64,000 bases of DNA. It comes from Coniferiporia sulphurascens. Taxonomy: Eukaryota > Basidiomycota > Agaricomycetes > Hymenochaetales > Hymenochaetaceae. Below are positions 24,408 through 36,647 of this stretch, piece by piece; position 1 is the first letter of the stretch; the number at the start of each line of letters is the position of its first letter. A model generated the notes under the pieces. The model worked only from the letters and a program-made list of their open reading frames with translations, did no database searches and had not been told where the DNA came from. Both the position numbers and the translations under genes were made by a program. The stretch covers positions 1,364,001 through 1,428,000 of the forward strand of contig NBBA01000011.1 of NCBI GenBank assembly GCA_002794785.1, in the 5' to 3' direction.

Positions 24408-26955
24408 TTAAAGAGGCGAAGACCTACGGACATTGAGCATTGCCTCGCGAGCGCCCTGGTAGGAGCGTACGACGTCCGCAACGTCAAACGCGATAGAGAT
24501 GTCGCACCCATCGTTAGAGTTCTGCGACGGCGCTTGGGACTTACACGCAGCAACCGCAGACTTGGATTCGGGATTGGAACAACAAAGTGTCACGTCTGAG
24601 TCGCCGCTGCCAGTGGGTGTGGACTCGAATTCCTCAATGCTAGAGTGTAAGCCTCCACTTGCGTCGTTTTGAACATGGCGCCGGGAAGTAGGTGCGTCTT
24701 CATGAAGCTTGAGCCCTGGGACTTTCGCATATAGTCCCGGTTTAGCGCCTGTTACGGGGCGCCCATAACCAAATCTCTTGATCGCCCACTTCGAAACTGG
24801 CCTGATTTCCGGACCCGCAGTCTCTTTATCAATATTGCAGACCGTCTCTTTCGGACGACTCTCGTGATCCACAACAGCCGTATATGCCGAGCTCTCTACA
24901 TTCCGTGGCGGTGGTAAATACGTGATTACTCGCCTCTTGGTTTGCTGATTACTTGGAGGCGGAGGAAGCGCGATGGGAAGCCTGAACCTCCCAGACTGTT
25001 TCATTGACTTCGCGCCACCTTTCGCGCCGCCTGCCATATCATTGTCTTTCCGAGACTTCTTGCGTACAGGAAGTGTTGACCAATCTGCATCGACGTCCTG
25101 GAACGCAGAATATGCATCCTGCGTCCGGTCAGACCCAGGCCCTGTTCTCGTGGTAGTGACAGCTGAGGAACGCTTTGAAGGAAAAGGAAGGCGAGGCGGT
25201 GATGAGTCGGGATGCTCAACGCGGGACCGCGGATGTGCGTAGGATGTAAGGTTTGGCGCAGGGACAGGCGGAGAGTCGTCGGATTCCTCGAATTCGTTCT
25301 CCTCGGCTCCGTCTGCGTCGTAATTGCGACAATCACCTCCATCGACTACTTGCGTATGTAAACTGTCTGAGGTTATGATAGAGGCTTCGTGTATTGAATC
25401 AGATAGCCAGGAAGGTATGTGCTGCTCAGCGGCGGCGGAATTGGGCGCCCCTTGAGGACGAGAACGCTGATTAGATGTCTGGTCAATGCCCACCCCTTGC
25501 CCAAGTAATCCAGAAGGCGTAAGCCCGAGTGCCGCTCTCCCAGACATCCGTTCGTCTCCCATCACAGGATGCGTTGCCTCGGAATGGTATTGCCCCAGAG
25601 AAGAAAACGTCGGATCGCCAGGATGGATGTGTGGGTCGAAATTTGCCGTTGGCAATGGACCCAGACGGGGGATACCGACGTTGGGTGTGGATGGAGGCCT
25701 ACAAATGAATGCATTAGTGCTATAAGGCAGCGGCGACGACCGCGGCCCTTGTGTTTGAATTCCCTGCGACCCTAACAGTCGGAAAGCGGTTTGTGAGCCA
25801 AAGGGCGCTGTTTTTGACGCATATAGTGAGTTTCAAGCTTGTGATAATCGCACAAAAGGAAATTCTAGTACTGGTACCTTGAGACCTTGAAAACGCCCTG
25901 TGGCCCCCAATTAGTGGGGTCCGGGAAGCATTCGTGAAGTGGTTCGGTTCGGGAGGATAGGATGCTCTTGGTGGTGTTAAATAGTCAATGAGTTGATCGT
26001 CGAGAGTCTCCGAGTCGACAGTGGCGAGATGTTCCAAAATGTTTTCAGTATGAGAATCAGTACTGTTGGTTTCAATTTCATTGAGGTACTCATGGTCCTG
26101 AGAAGTAGCAGAGCCATTGTACTGTTCGTTATGAGCAAAAGAAGGAGCATCAGCAGCAGTCACAGGGTCCGAAAATCCATTAGCATTATGAATCATTTCC
26201 ACGTTTTGACGTTGGTGATGGAGGTCAATACTTTCTGTTAGCACAGGAGAAGGCTGAGTTTGCAAAGGGGAAGAACCGTTAGACAGACGAGGCATAAAAT
26301 GGGTGGGTTTAGTAGCAATGACGCTGGTGTGCTTGGTACTGGCATTGGCATTTGCGGTTATCTTCTTTTTGCTCGTATCAACTTTCTTAGCGATAAAAAA
26401 CCCTTCAATATTCCTATCCACCCCAGATTTTGATCCTGTCTTCTTCCAATTACTCGCAGCGGCAGGGCCGGGGGTCGCACCCCCTCGACGTTCGCCGGAA
26501 GGTGTGTCGTTCACACTCGGTCCCACTTGAGCGTTCGCATTAACGACCACATTCGGGGCAGGGTGTTGATTCGCCGTAGTATTCGGCACACGAGACGCGG
26601 CGTTGACTCGCGCAATGCTCCATGGGTTCGCCTTGAATTCAGCTGCGTCTTCCTCAGCGCGCGTCGCGATGTCGAGGTCGCGCAAGAGTTGCGCGTCGCT
26701 CGAAAGAGCCTCTCTCGCCTTCACGCATGTATCGCTCTCACTCTTTCCTCCGTTTTCACGCTGATTCTTGTCCTGAGCACCACCGGTATCGATTTGGGTG
26801 CTGACTGGAATGGTGCGGTCCCTACAGCCCTCATCACCAGAGTCAGAGTCAGACTGGTAGCCGTCGCGGAATGAGAATGTCCATTGGTAATCGGCTTTCG
26901 AGCTGCATGGGCGTTTTTGTGATAGACCGTCGTTGTTGAGCAGGACGCCGGGCAT
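24408..26955 (-). CDS. Large disordered protein of unknown function with PIP-like motif
   Basis: Function not recognised. Exons 26955-25878 and 25807-24408 (70-nt intron) give 2478 nt, 825 aa. The second exon joins in frame as G|CG and reads straight through 25807-24408. Composition is Ser/Thr/Pro/Asn-rich, so most of the chain should be disordered. Local features: an N-terminal FSFRDGYQSDSDSGDEG acidic patch; DRNIEGFF at 180-187, which fits a PCNA-interacting box apart from Asp in place of Gln, followed by a Lys-rich segment; several basic patches (VRKKSRKDND, TKRRV); and a possibly ordered segment SKWAIKRFGYGRPV. It could be a nuclear adaptor or a DNA-repair scaffold, but this is inference only. 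Confidence 0.75.
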
Positions 26956-27290
26956 AGCATGCAGTAATTAGCACGCAGCAACGTCGCTTGGTGCTCGCAG
27001 CGGTCGATCCCTGCACCAACTTGTATTCCCACGACAGCAGTAGGCATATAACCAGCTGCACTCCATTTCGACACAAATACATACATTCTAGTTCGGCTAT
27101 AAAAGAGTACATGGGGAAAGCATGACACTCGATAATTGAGGGTGAAAACAGAGGACTAGAGAGAACATTACAGAGGCTTCTAAAAACAGGAAACAGCAAT
27201 CTGGAGTCGCAATTGAAACACAACTAAACAGACAGAAAGCAACGAAAGTTGAGGCGGCATCCTCCCTTAGAACAATCTATGAGCCGATCC
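26956..27290. other. Intergenic spacer
   Basis: 335 bp between two minus-strand genes; no coding sequence or clear regulatory motif seen. Confidence 0.5.
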
Positions 27291-28821
27291 TTAGCGTATA
27301 ATGGTCCGAGAAAACATGTCTTCGCTGCGAAGGTCGATCTCCTGCTTTCCGAACACTTTGTAGATCCTGATCGAATCATCTGAGCCGCAGGTCACGAGTC
27401 GTGTCCCATCGGGGTTCAGGCAACTATGCGTGATGCGTCCATGGGGCGCGTCGAACACCTTGCCCGTCAGCTCGCCTTGGGGGTAGCTATGCACGAGTAC
27501 GGACTGCTTTCGCGGCGCGGGCAGCACTGCGCCGACAGCTGGGGCAAACGCGTATCCGTGCGTCGACACGATTTCGCGGCAGCTCTGAGCGAAATGCAGA
27601 GACGTCACTTGCGAGTAGGTATTGATCACGAGCTTCTTCGGTCGCCCGCGCGCAGCGTCCCAGAAGCGAATCGCCCCGTCCTTCGTTCCTCCGCCAGTCG
27701 CGAGCAAGTCGGGAGACCAAGGACACCACGCAAGTGCCTTCACAGTCGAAAGATGCCTCCGCGCACGCCACCTACACCCAAGGCTCCCTAGGTCAGTGTT
27801 AGGGGATGAGTCTTTTGCGCTAGAACTCCTTGGGCTCGAATCTACGCTTGGTGAGGGGTCAGGACTTGAGAACAGGGGTGGTTCAAATCCGAATGTCGCA
27901 AGAGGTGCTGACTTGCTCGCTCGGGCGTCCCAGCAGACGACGACACCGTCACCGCCACCGGTTGCCAAGAAACGACCGTCCGAATTCCATTCAACACCAC
28001 ATATTCTTGCCCTGTGCGACCTGATGGTCCTGCCACCTTTTTGCTCGCGCATGTCGAACTGCCGCAAATGCCCAGTTTGGTATCCCACCGTCACCACATT
28101 CGCGTCTTTCCAGCAGAAATCCCCTACGAAGTCCTTCTCATTGTGCGGAGTAAATTCACGCATAAGGGTGTGCAATTCGGGCTCATAGATGCGTACGAAG
28201 CCCCAATCATTGCCAACTGCGAGTACAGCTGAATCGGGGTTCCAACCAACGCATGTCACACTCTCATTTGCTCCGATGTGCACCACGCGCCCGATAGTTT
28301 GTGTCTTCATATTTCGGAAGACAACGGAAGAGTTCATTGCGACAGCCAGAAGGTCTTTGCTGCTCCAAGCCGCAAGGCGTGAATAGAAGTCGTCATCGAG
28401 TCCCGGTGCCCCGAGACATGTCTCCGGCTGTGCGCAGAGGTTTGTAGAGGCCGATGTAGCAGATGGAGGCGCGGGTATTTCGTAAAGGCTTCTTATAAGA
28501 CGTTGCTGTTCTTTGCGGAACGGCACAACATTTCGAGGTTCATTGGCAGGGTCAACATTTTCTTGTGAGTGAAAGTAAAGACGCTTGTCTCCGGCCTCGC
28601 CTATTGCCTTCGCAAGACGTCGGGATCGTGGTGTTGCGCACATGGGAATAGTATGTTCAGCAGAATTAGCTACAAAGCGATCGCGCTGTAAACACACACA
28701 GTTCAAAAGGCTGAATATAAGGAGATGGCGGGGTAAAACGCACTGAAGACTTGGTCTTATGTGACACGCGCTGTTCACTGGGCCCAGCCAGCTCATCCTG
28801 CGCGATCGCGAAGCTCGCCAT
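27291..28821 (-). CDS. Cdc20/Cdh1-family WD40 APC/C activator-like protein
   Basis: WD40 propeller protein of the family that activates the anaphase-promoting complex. Exons 28821-28744 and 28685-27291 (58-nt intron), 1473 nt, 490 aa counted from the first in-frame ATG. The frame stays open upstream beyond 28923 through a Lys/Arg-rich segment, so a further 5' exon is likely. Family marks: repeats with IRSHRARICGVEWNSDGRFL, LATGGGDGVVVCWDARA, VKALAWCPWSPDLLATGGGT and RLVTCGSDDSIRIYKVFG, and the C-terminal Ile-Arg tail (TIIR), which in this family docks on the APC/C. The expected C-box (D-R-[FY]-I-P-x-R) is degenerate: DRFVANS directly after the intron. An acidic/Ser insertion interrupts one blade (PSPSVDSSPRSSSAK). 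It may be a diverged or meiotic paralogue. Confidence 0.85.
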
Positions 28822-29586
28822 CGAGCTCCGCCGTCTCTTCGCGTGCCCATTATTTTGGATTCTGAAGGGTAAAAATTTCTTGTCGAATTTGCACTGTACA
28901 CTCTCGTCGTCTGAGCTGCTCAAGTGGTTGCACAGTGCATCAACACGGTTGGTGAAGTTTAGTAAGAAAATCTTGGTAATTACCTCATTGCCATCGTTAA
29001 TAACCCAAGTTCCTCTTGTTATGTACTCAGCCAGTCCGTTAGTATAAGATTATATAGAGATTGTGCGATAAGCCGAAGGTATCAGTGACAGGACCGTAAT
29101 GGTTGGAGCAAGGGTTACACGGCGACGAGGCACCAACGCGTGACGTAGATAAGGCGCGTCTCGCAAAGCACTGGCATAGAGTCATCAATTGTCCGACATT
29201 CGTACAATGACTTGGAAATTTGCACAAAAGCTTTCCACTAAATTACACATAGCTTCTCTATTGTATTACGAAAGCACGACATGCCGTGAAAGAGGCAAAC
29301 AAAACAAGAGACATGCCCATGTTCAGGGCCGTCGGGCGCAAGCGACTTCCATTCACCCGAACATGCAGCAGGAAGGATATAACCGACAGCCCCATTCTGA
29401 CGAACAGATGTGATTTCGAGCTTAAACATGCCAGCATCTCATACGTTCACGCGGCGGAGATATCCAAGTGCTGCGATATGACCTAAACTTAGGTGTCTAT
29501 AAGAGATGGATTTTGTGAGAATAACACATGGAATGGCAACAAGTACAGAGGAATTGAAGGATGAAAGACGAACTCATATAACTGAC
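28822..29586. other. Upstream region of the Cdc20-like gene
   Basis: The part up to about 28940 is probably coding or 5' leader of the Cdc20-like gene (open frame, basic residues KRRRSS). The rest, up to 29586, shows no supportable gene. Confidence 0.4.
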
Positions 29587-30381
29587 CTACACTCCAGGGG
29601 CCTTAGGTGCAAATTCCCGCGTTTTCTCCGCTTCTTGCAATGACATGAGGCTAATAACGACAGCATCAATGCCATCTTTCACAGCATCCAGATCCTCTTC
29701 CGGGACGCGTGCAAGAACTGTCGCCAGCTTATCTGGATGCCATCGCAGAAGAGACATACGAAGACGCTCCTTGCGTGTTGTCGTACATCCTTTAATACTC
29801 AGCGACTCGAAGAGAAAGTTCGCGATACCAGAAGGGTCACGCAACTCCGACACGTCTTTCGGCAGGTCGGTGAGCGGCCATGGCAAGCTCGCAAATGTGA
29901 CCGGTTCATTTGTTGACGTCGTCCTTCCCCATGCACTCTCGTACGCTGCCCAGCGCTCTCGTATGCGGCGCTCGGCATCTTCCTGCTTGACGAGTAACCG
30001 CACCTCCTCCGTTCTCTTGTAGTCACGTCGGCCATCGGCATCGCGTAGCACGCCGCCCTGCCTGACCCAATGCTTCTCGCCGATAAGTGCCTCTTCCCGT
30101 TCGCGCGACTCGCGCGCGTGTCTGCACTCAGTCTCGAGTTTTAGCCGTTCCTGCCAGGCCTGCTCCAGCGACAGACGCGCCCGCTCGGCCTTGGCAGCAG
30201 CACCCCTCAGAGATTCTTGCCCTGCCTCCGCCTTTTGGCGATCAAGTAGCGTCTGCTGTTCAAGTGTTCTAAGCCTTTGTTCCGGGGTCAGAATATAGCC
30301 TGCAGGAAATGCTAAGTATCCTTTTCCTGGAGCAGTGATAGGGGACGTCTCTGGTTTGACCGACCGAGAGAAAGAAAACAT
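29587..30381 (-). CDS. IkBL/J-domain-like protein with RWHPDK motif
   Basis: Intronless frame, 795 nt, 264 aa from the ATG at 30381 (another in-frame ATG at 30414 is less likely). The middle is a long charged coiled coil with many Arg/Glu/Gln (LEQQTLLDRQKAEAGQESL ... SREREEAL). The C-terminal part ends with RKERLRMSLLRWHPDKLATV, which contains the HPD tripeptide. This arrangement resembles the C-terminus of NF-kappa-B-inhibitor-like protein 1 and its fungal relatives more than a full J-domain, because the preceding J helices are not obvious. A chaperone or RNA-splicing-linked role would be an inference from the family. Confidence 0.75.
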   Translation of the reverse strand: MFSFSRSVKPETSPITAPGKGYLAFPAGYILTPEQRLRTLEQQTLLDRQKAEAGQESLRGAAAKAERARLSLEQAWQERLKLETECRHARESREREEALIGEKHWVRQGGVLRDADGRRDYKRTEEVRLLVKQEDAERRIRERWAAYESAWGRTTSTNEPVTFASLPWPLTDLPKDVSELRDPSGIANFLFESLSIKGCTTTRKERLRMSLLRWHPDKLATVLARVPEEDLDAVKDGIDAVVISLMSLQEAEKTREFAPKAPGV

Positions 30382-31099
30382 GAAGATGCTAGAAGTATAC
30401 TTGCAGAAGACCAAAGCGTCAAACTATTCGAGTATCAAGAGATTAAACCAAGCAAAGTCGTTGTACTACACGTTCGACGCCGAATCGACGTGACGCGGCG
30501 TGCACGTGCAAAGTGAAGATACTTCACCAAATTCAAATCGCGGGCCCGTCACACACCCAGCTAAAGTACAGGCTGCAGTCAACCCATCAGCCCAAAATTT
30601 CATCAGCACACGGTAGACGCGCAGCACAACAATTTGTTACAAGGTCCTGACTTTCAGGTTCAAAAGTGCTTTCAATTAGTATGGATTACGACAGCAGTGC
30701 TACAACTTGAACTTAATAACTATATACCTGGACCATAAAGAAACACATCGGCGTCCACATGCAGGACCAGATCTAAGTGCGAACAAGTGTGGTGAGGTTG
30801 ACATAAAAAGGGCTGTGAGGAAAAGGTCTCGGAACAGCAGCTTCAGGGTGGAAATCCGGCAATAATAAGCAACGGACGGTACAGTTCGGGCGTGAGAGGT
30901 CAATTGTGGATGAGTATCGCATGTAAGGAGTAGGAAAAGAGGGAAGGAAAAACGAGAGCTGGGGGCAAACAGCGATATAGAGCAACATAAGAAGAGTATA
31001 AAGTAACGAGAGCAACGAGGAAGAGAGACTGGACGATACTGAGCTGGCAGAATGGGCCGAGGCAGGCCATGCGCTCGTATCTCAAGAGGATATCCCCCA
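30382..31099. other. Intergenic spacer
   Basis: 718 bp between minus-strand genes: promoter of the IkBL-like gene and 3' end of the repeat-finger gene. No gene supported. Confidence 0.5.
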
Positions 31100-34000
31100 T
31101 TAGACCTGAACCGGCGTTGATTTTCCCACGTCGGCATCCCTCTCCATACGCATTTCCACGTCTTGGACGTTGAACTGGGCGGCAGGCTTAGGTAGAGGCG
31201 CAAGTTGCAACACGCCCGGCTTCACGGGCTTATAGTTGAGGTTTTGCGGAGGCATAGTAGCAAAGACTGAGGAAGAACACGTTTCTCGACTCTCCGTCGA
31301 CTTCATTACGGTGTCCCCGTACGATGAGATCGAAGTCATAGGCTCTTGGGCCGGCGGGTAGTTAGGAGCGTATGCGGGAGCACACTGGGATCCATCTTGC
31401 GTTAGCGAGGCCATGTACGCAGGCCGGAAGTGAGTGACAGAGTCTGGTGCAGGTGAATGGGCAGGTGAACCTGTCGGGTTTCCAGGAGGAGTGGGTAGTC
31501 CGGAGCCCGGAACTGGCAAGGCAGAAAAGACAGATGGGGTAGGAGGCGTAGTGGAGGGCAGAGACGATGAAGGAGACGCGTGAATATGACCGTAGACAGA
31601 GGTCATCGACTTCGGGAGCAAGTGAGGAAGCATTCCCATGACAGGCATTAGCTTCGGTTCAGGCGACACCGCTGGATAGACAGGAGTCGGGGTGTTGATG
31701 TTCGCCATCTGCTTGTTACCGAGGAATGGAGAAAGCGAGTTTGTCATGTGGGCAGGCTGAGTCATCGTCGACATTGGACCGATTGGCATTGGACCTGGCG
31801 GAGTCAGCACAGAACGGATGAGCGGGACGGTCGTAAAGGGTGTCGGTGTTGACGCCGATGGTGATTTTGAAGGCTGCTTCCTCTGTCGTTTCGCTGGGGC
31901 GGGAACATTCGGCCCCGAGTTACCACCCACGTCTCTGCTTGTATGCGGGAGCGCTAACAATGCAGGGATAGTGGCGGTGTCCGGCTCTTTGTTGTTCAGT
32001 GACGTGCTATTCAAATCATACGGCTCCTCCGATTTTACTGGTGCAGGTGCAGAAGTCTCACTTGGTGTCGGCAGGGGTGCCATCGGCAGTGCCGCTGGAA
32101 GCTCTGTAGTAGGGAGAATAGCCGGACTCAAAACTTCTTCCTCGTCATCAGAGAAAACCACCTCTTCTTCCCAATTAACGGGTTTGAACTTAGGCGCTAA
32201 AGGTCCGATCGGTTCTTCATCTACTTCCATATGAGTCCGTGCGTTGTATGGAAGCGGTTCCTCATCTTCGTTATTGATAGATTGGCTGACTGATAGAACT
32301 CCTTTGGGAGGACTTTTGGCTTTTACATTCTGAAGCCAACTACAGCGGCAAGACTGGGTCAGGACAACCAAATACAGCCAGACAGATCCCCACTCACCCC
32401 GACCGCACTTCACATATCCCTGCATGTTTCAGCCAGTTCTGCGCACTATAGGCAACATCGCGACGCATTTGTATCCAGCGACCGCACATTCCACAGAGGA
32501 TCTTGTCCGGTAGTACGATGTTTGTCCGTGGGTCATTCTTCAACTCCTCCTTACGAAACTCCTCCGTGCGGTGCATGCGCTTGCCATCCTCAGTAACTTT
32601 TGGTTCAGAATAGACGTGAGATGGTAGCGTTGGAGTATTGGTCCGCGCGCGAAGCGTGGGTATATTAAACGTGGGCGTCTCTTTCCGCGCCTCCTTGGCT
32701 TCTGGAGCCTTTGGAACCGGGCCGTAGTCCGTTGAGGAGACAGAGGGCTCGAGAGCGCTTATCAGATGGCCAAGTTCAACGTAACCGAACACGCCATTGT
32801 CCGGGTCTTCCAGCTCAAGGTCGATGACTTCTACTGCTTGAAGCTCAGGGGACTCGACATCATTCGAAGGCAAACCTCCTTTCCAGCTGGAAATGGTACG
32901 GATGAGAACTTAAAGACAAGAGAGAAACAAAAGAAATGCCCACTTCGTCTTCCTTTGGCATCGCTGCGCATGTCGTTGCCAGTTACTAGAAAGGTATCCT
33001 GTAGCAGCATTGAGCTTGATCCAGTTATTGCACATCCTACAATAGACACGCCCGGGTTCCACACCAGCCTGTCGTGGATCGGCACGCAACTGAGCCTCAC
33101 GTTCCTCATCTGCATTCCTGCGTGGCCCGAACACGTGGGTCAGGTTAATTGCGACAGGCTCTTCTTTCACTGCAGGAGCTGTAGGATCAGGATCGTGAAT
33201 TGGAACGTCCGAAGCTTCCGTGCGAGTGAGTCTTAACAAAAATTTACAAATCAACGATCGGCGATTGCCAAACGGTATCAAAGGTACGTACCCGTGCTTC
33301 CTTTCGCACTTGCCCTTATGCTTGAACCAGTTATACGGGACATACTGCTTTCCATCCCGGAGCTTGATCCATTGTTGGCAAATGCCGCAGAGGACACGGT
33401 GCGGTTCGACTTCAACAGAACGAACATCGTTGACCAGAAGTACACGCCTATCTTCAACACTGCTGACAAAAGCAGCGGAGACACTACATGATGCGGACTC
33501 CGAGTCATTCTGGTCAGAAGTAACAACACGCTCAGGCGCCGGTGCACTGATCGCTTGAACACGTGTGGAACGTGGTCCCGAAGGTCTTCCAGATTCACGT
33601 AAGTGGAGGATCAGGAATGCAAAAGTTAAAATACAAACGCACCTCGATCTTAATTCACATTTCCCGACGTGTGCTAGCCAATTATGCGGATCGTATTCGG
33701 TCTTGTTCTGAAGCTTCACCCACTTCTCACAGAGTCCGCACTGCGCCCGATGTTTTTCGATCGTCTTGATTCGCGAATCCGTCCGTAGCCGCGCGAGGCG
33801 CTCTGCAGCCGTGTGCCGCTTCCGCGCGTCTTTGACGGAATTAGATAGTGTCTCTATTTGCTGCTCTTCAGGTGTCTGTTCTCGCGACTGCACCCGCTCC
33901 GCTTCTTCCTCCTTCACAATTATCGGAGATGCAGATGTACCGTGACCATGGGTCCTATAGGAAATTGAGGTTATGTCAAAAAAGGTTCTCCCCCGCACAC

Positions 34001-36647
34001 ATCGCTGTAGGCTGAAAATATTCACCTAGTTCTTCCCTCGCATCGCTGGATGTGCTTGTACCAATTATACGGTGCGTACTCCATGTCATTGCTCAGTTTC
34101 ATCCAGCGCTGGCACAACTTGCAATGCACACGGTTTGGCTCCACTCCATCAACGCGCGGGTCTGCAAGCAGTTTAAGCTTGCGCTCTTCTGCATTCTTAA
34201 GCTGTGTGGCAGTGTATACAGAAGAGGTATCCTGTCTGCTAGTTGTTGGCTCCACAGGCAACGTCAGGTCAGTAGTTTCGGAAGGGTCTGGTACCGCCGA
34301 TACTGATTCCGGAACCGATTTAGCGGGCCTCGAGATCCCAAGAGCAGTAAGCGGGGTCTTTACAGCAACCTTCGCAGGCCTGTGGCAAACGTCAGAAAAT
34401 AAGCGACAGGAACCGGTTCCTTACGTACTTTGTGTTCGCAATCTTACTGCTGCAACTCGCAACGTGCTTGTACCAATTCGCAAGCGAGTAGTCTTTCTTG
34501 GTGTGAAGACCAATCTGGCGAGTACAAAGCTTGCAAACGACCCGATGCGGTTCTATGCGCTCGCAACGTCCATCACGCATAAGCTCGTCACGTCGTTCCA
34601 ATGGAGTGCTTTCGTCTTTCGCTTTCGCGGTTGACTGAAGCTTCGGAGGAGCAGTCACTTGAGGGCTGCGTACCGGAGGCGTCTCAACAGGTGTCTCAAC
34701 AACAGGCGTCGAAGATCCAGCTTCCTTTTTCTCGTGTTCAAATCCAGCATTCATGAGTCCTGTGCCCCGTTGCGAACTGGTAAGTATCATCAGCGTTAAA
34801 AGCATTGCGGCGTATGAATTAGCGGGAGGAAAGGACAATATAACGTACCAATGTCGTTGTTCGCAATGCAGGATATGTTTTCGCCAATTCCAGGTATCAT
34901 AGTCTCTATACACCTGAAGCTTGATCCACTGGTTACATAGCCTACAGAGCACCTGATTGGGTTCAACGAGGCAGGTACGTTTATCTTCTTCTAGCTCCTG
35001 GAAACGCTCCTGACTCGTTTTTAAAGGCACGCGCTTGCTTGCTGCGCTTTCGCTAGCAAGAGGTGCAGAAGTGAGAGCGAGCGCAGTAAGTGGGGTTGGG
35101 ATCGTAGGCCTCGAGGCGCTGGAGGCGCTGGGTCCACTTTTGGACTTGCCTCTAAAGAAGCGCAAGCACAGCACCTTGAGATCAAGAAGACGATTACATA
35201 AGGAGATAAAGACGAACCTTTGAGCGTTAGTACGCAAACTGCACCGCTCCGCGTGGCGGGTCCAATTCGATTCAATGTATGCAACATCCTTGTAAAGCTT
35301 TATCCATTTCTTGCACATGAGGCAAAATACGTCATGTGGGCGGACCTCGCCGCATCGCGGATCGTCTATGAGAGACTGGCGCCTTTCTTCCAGGGGGCGC
35401 CCTTTCTTCCGCTTGGCGCCTATGGTCGTTGACACGCTTTCTTCTTGCTCGTTTTCCGCGGAGGCAGGGTAAAGAAGCTCAAGGTCATCTGGCTCAGGTT
35501 TGACTCGCAGCGAATCCGAAGCTGAAAAACTGGTGGTGCTGTGTTGAAGTTAGTTATTTTTGGCAACAGACGATTAGTATAAACGTACCTTTGATTTACA
35601 GCGTGATTCCTTGTTTCATATTTCCGAGGGTTCGCCATATCGTCCATGATCATATCAATCTCTGGCTGCGCAATTACGGAACTGCCCAATGTCTCAGAAG
35701 TAGAAGCTCGAGACGCAAGTCCAGCGGGTACATAAGCGGAAGGCGAGACGACAGGATTTTCCGCAGCAGAGGCCGGGTCGTCGATCGCCGCAGCAGTGGC
35801 AGAAGGAAGGCCAAATTTCAGTTCACACTTCTCTGCATGTCGTTGCCAGTTCCACAGATCGTACTCGCGTGTGTTGTGCAATTTGACCCAAATACCACAC
35901 AGTGCACAAAGGACACGGTGCGGCTCTCGCATTTTGGCGCGCACGTCCAAATCCAGAACTCGTTGTCGTTCCGCGGTGGACTTCACACTGCGTCGGGACG
36001 TCGATGCCGCTCCCGATTCAAGTAGCTCCTTTGAATGTAATGCAGATACACTGTGGGAATTCTCCTCGGTTGTGGTCGTAGTGGCGGGCGGAGCGGAAGT
36101 AGAAGCGGAAGTAGGTGCGGGAATAGTGAGAGTGAAAGTGTCCCCCGGCTCTTTCTGAACACGAGCTTTCCACCTAGGACCACGAGTCAAAGCATATGCT
36201 TCAGCTCCCATCGCAGCAAGGTAAATAAGACAGCAAAAGTACTCACCCAGTGCGTAGCTCGCATTTCTCCGCATGGGTGCGCCAATTCGCAGGCGAAAAG
36301 TCGGTATGTTTAAAGAGTTTAACCCAGTGTCCACACATCCTACACATGACCTGCTGCGGCTCAACTGCACTTATGCGCGAGTCCTGGAGGAGTATGAGTG
36401 CTCGCTCCTCCATCGTCGACTTTGGCCCTTTGCTCGTTTTCTTCCCGTTCTTCTTTTTCTGCCAACCGGGCGGCGCCGATATTGATGACGATAGCAACCG
36501 ACCTTCATCGCCCAGGCTGCAGGAGTTATTAGCATGAGAATACACACACATCAGCAATTGCATATAGTCTTACTCCTGCTCCAGCTTGATACGTTTTGTA
36601 GGAGGTGCCTGCAGGTCGGCGCCAGTATCGTTGAGAGCGTTTTTCAT
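31100..36647 (-). CDS. Protein with ten exon-encoded C-x2-C-x19-H-x3-C finger repeats
   Basis: Function not recognised. Twelve exons: 36647-36574, 36516-36247, 36173-35589, 35538-35218, 35151-34849, 34776-34429, 34379-34026, 33954-33643, 33585-33292, 33231-32944, 32886-32398, 32339-31100; 4878 nt, 1625 aa. Exons 2-11 each carry one finger; all eleven introns are in phase 2. Finger positions (first to last Cys): 83-110, 204-231, 382-409, 486-513, 599-626, 720-747, 824-851, 922-949, 1018-1045, 1181-1208. Consensus: a helix ending D-x-R-x3-VEP-x2-V, then C-x2-C-x2-WIKL-x5-Y-x3-NW-x2-H-x3-CE-x-R. The fifth finger lacks the Trp (TRQIGL). Basic nuclear-localisation-like segments (KRKKGRP in exon 4, KRQRKQPSK in exon 12) suggest a nuclear protein; the C-terminal 413 residues are Pro/Ser/Thr-rich and probably disordered. 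Nucleic-acid or protein binding by zinc-bound fingers is inferred from the Cys/His pattern. Confidence 0.88.

Noticed and set aside
27622..28188. Plus-strand frame of 188 codons opposite the Cdc20-like gene
   Set aside because: It is a shadow of the WD40 exon; the minus strand shows clear WD40 repeats.
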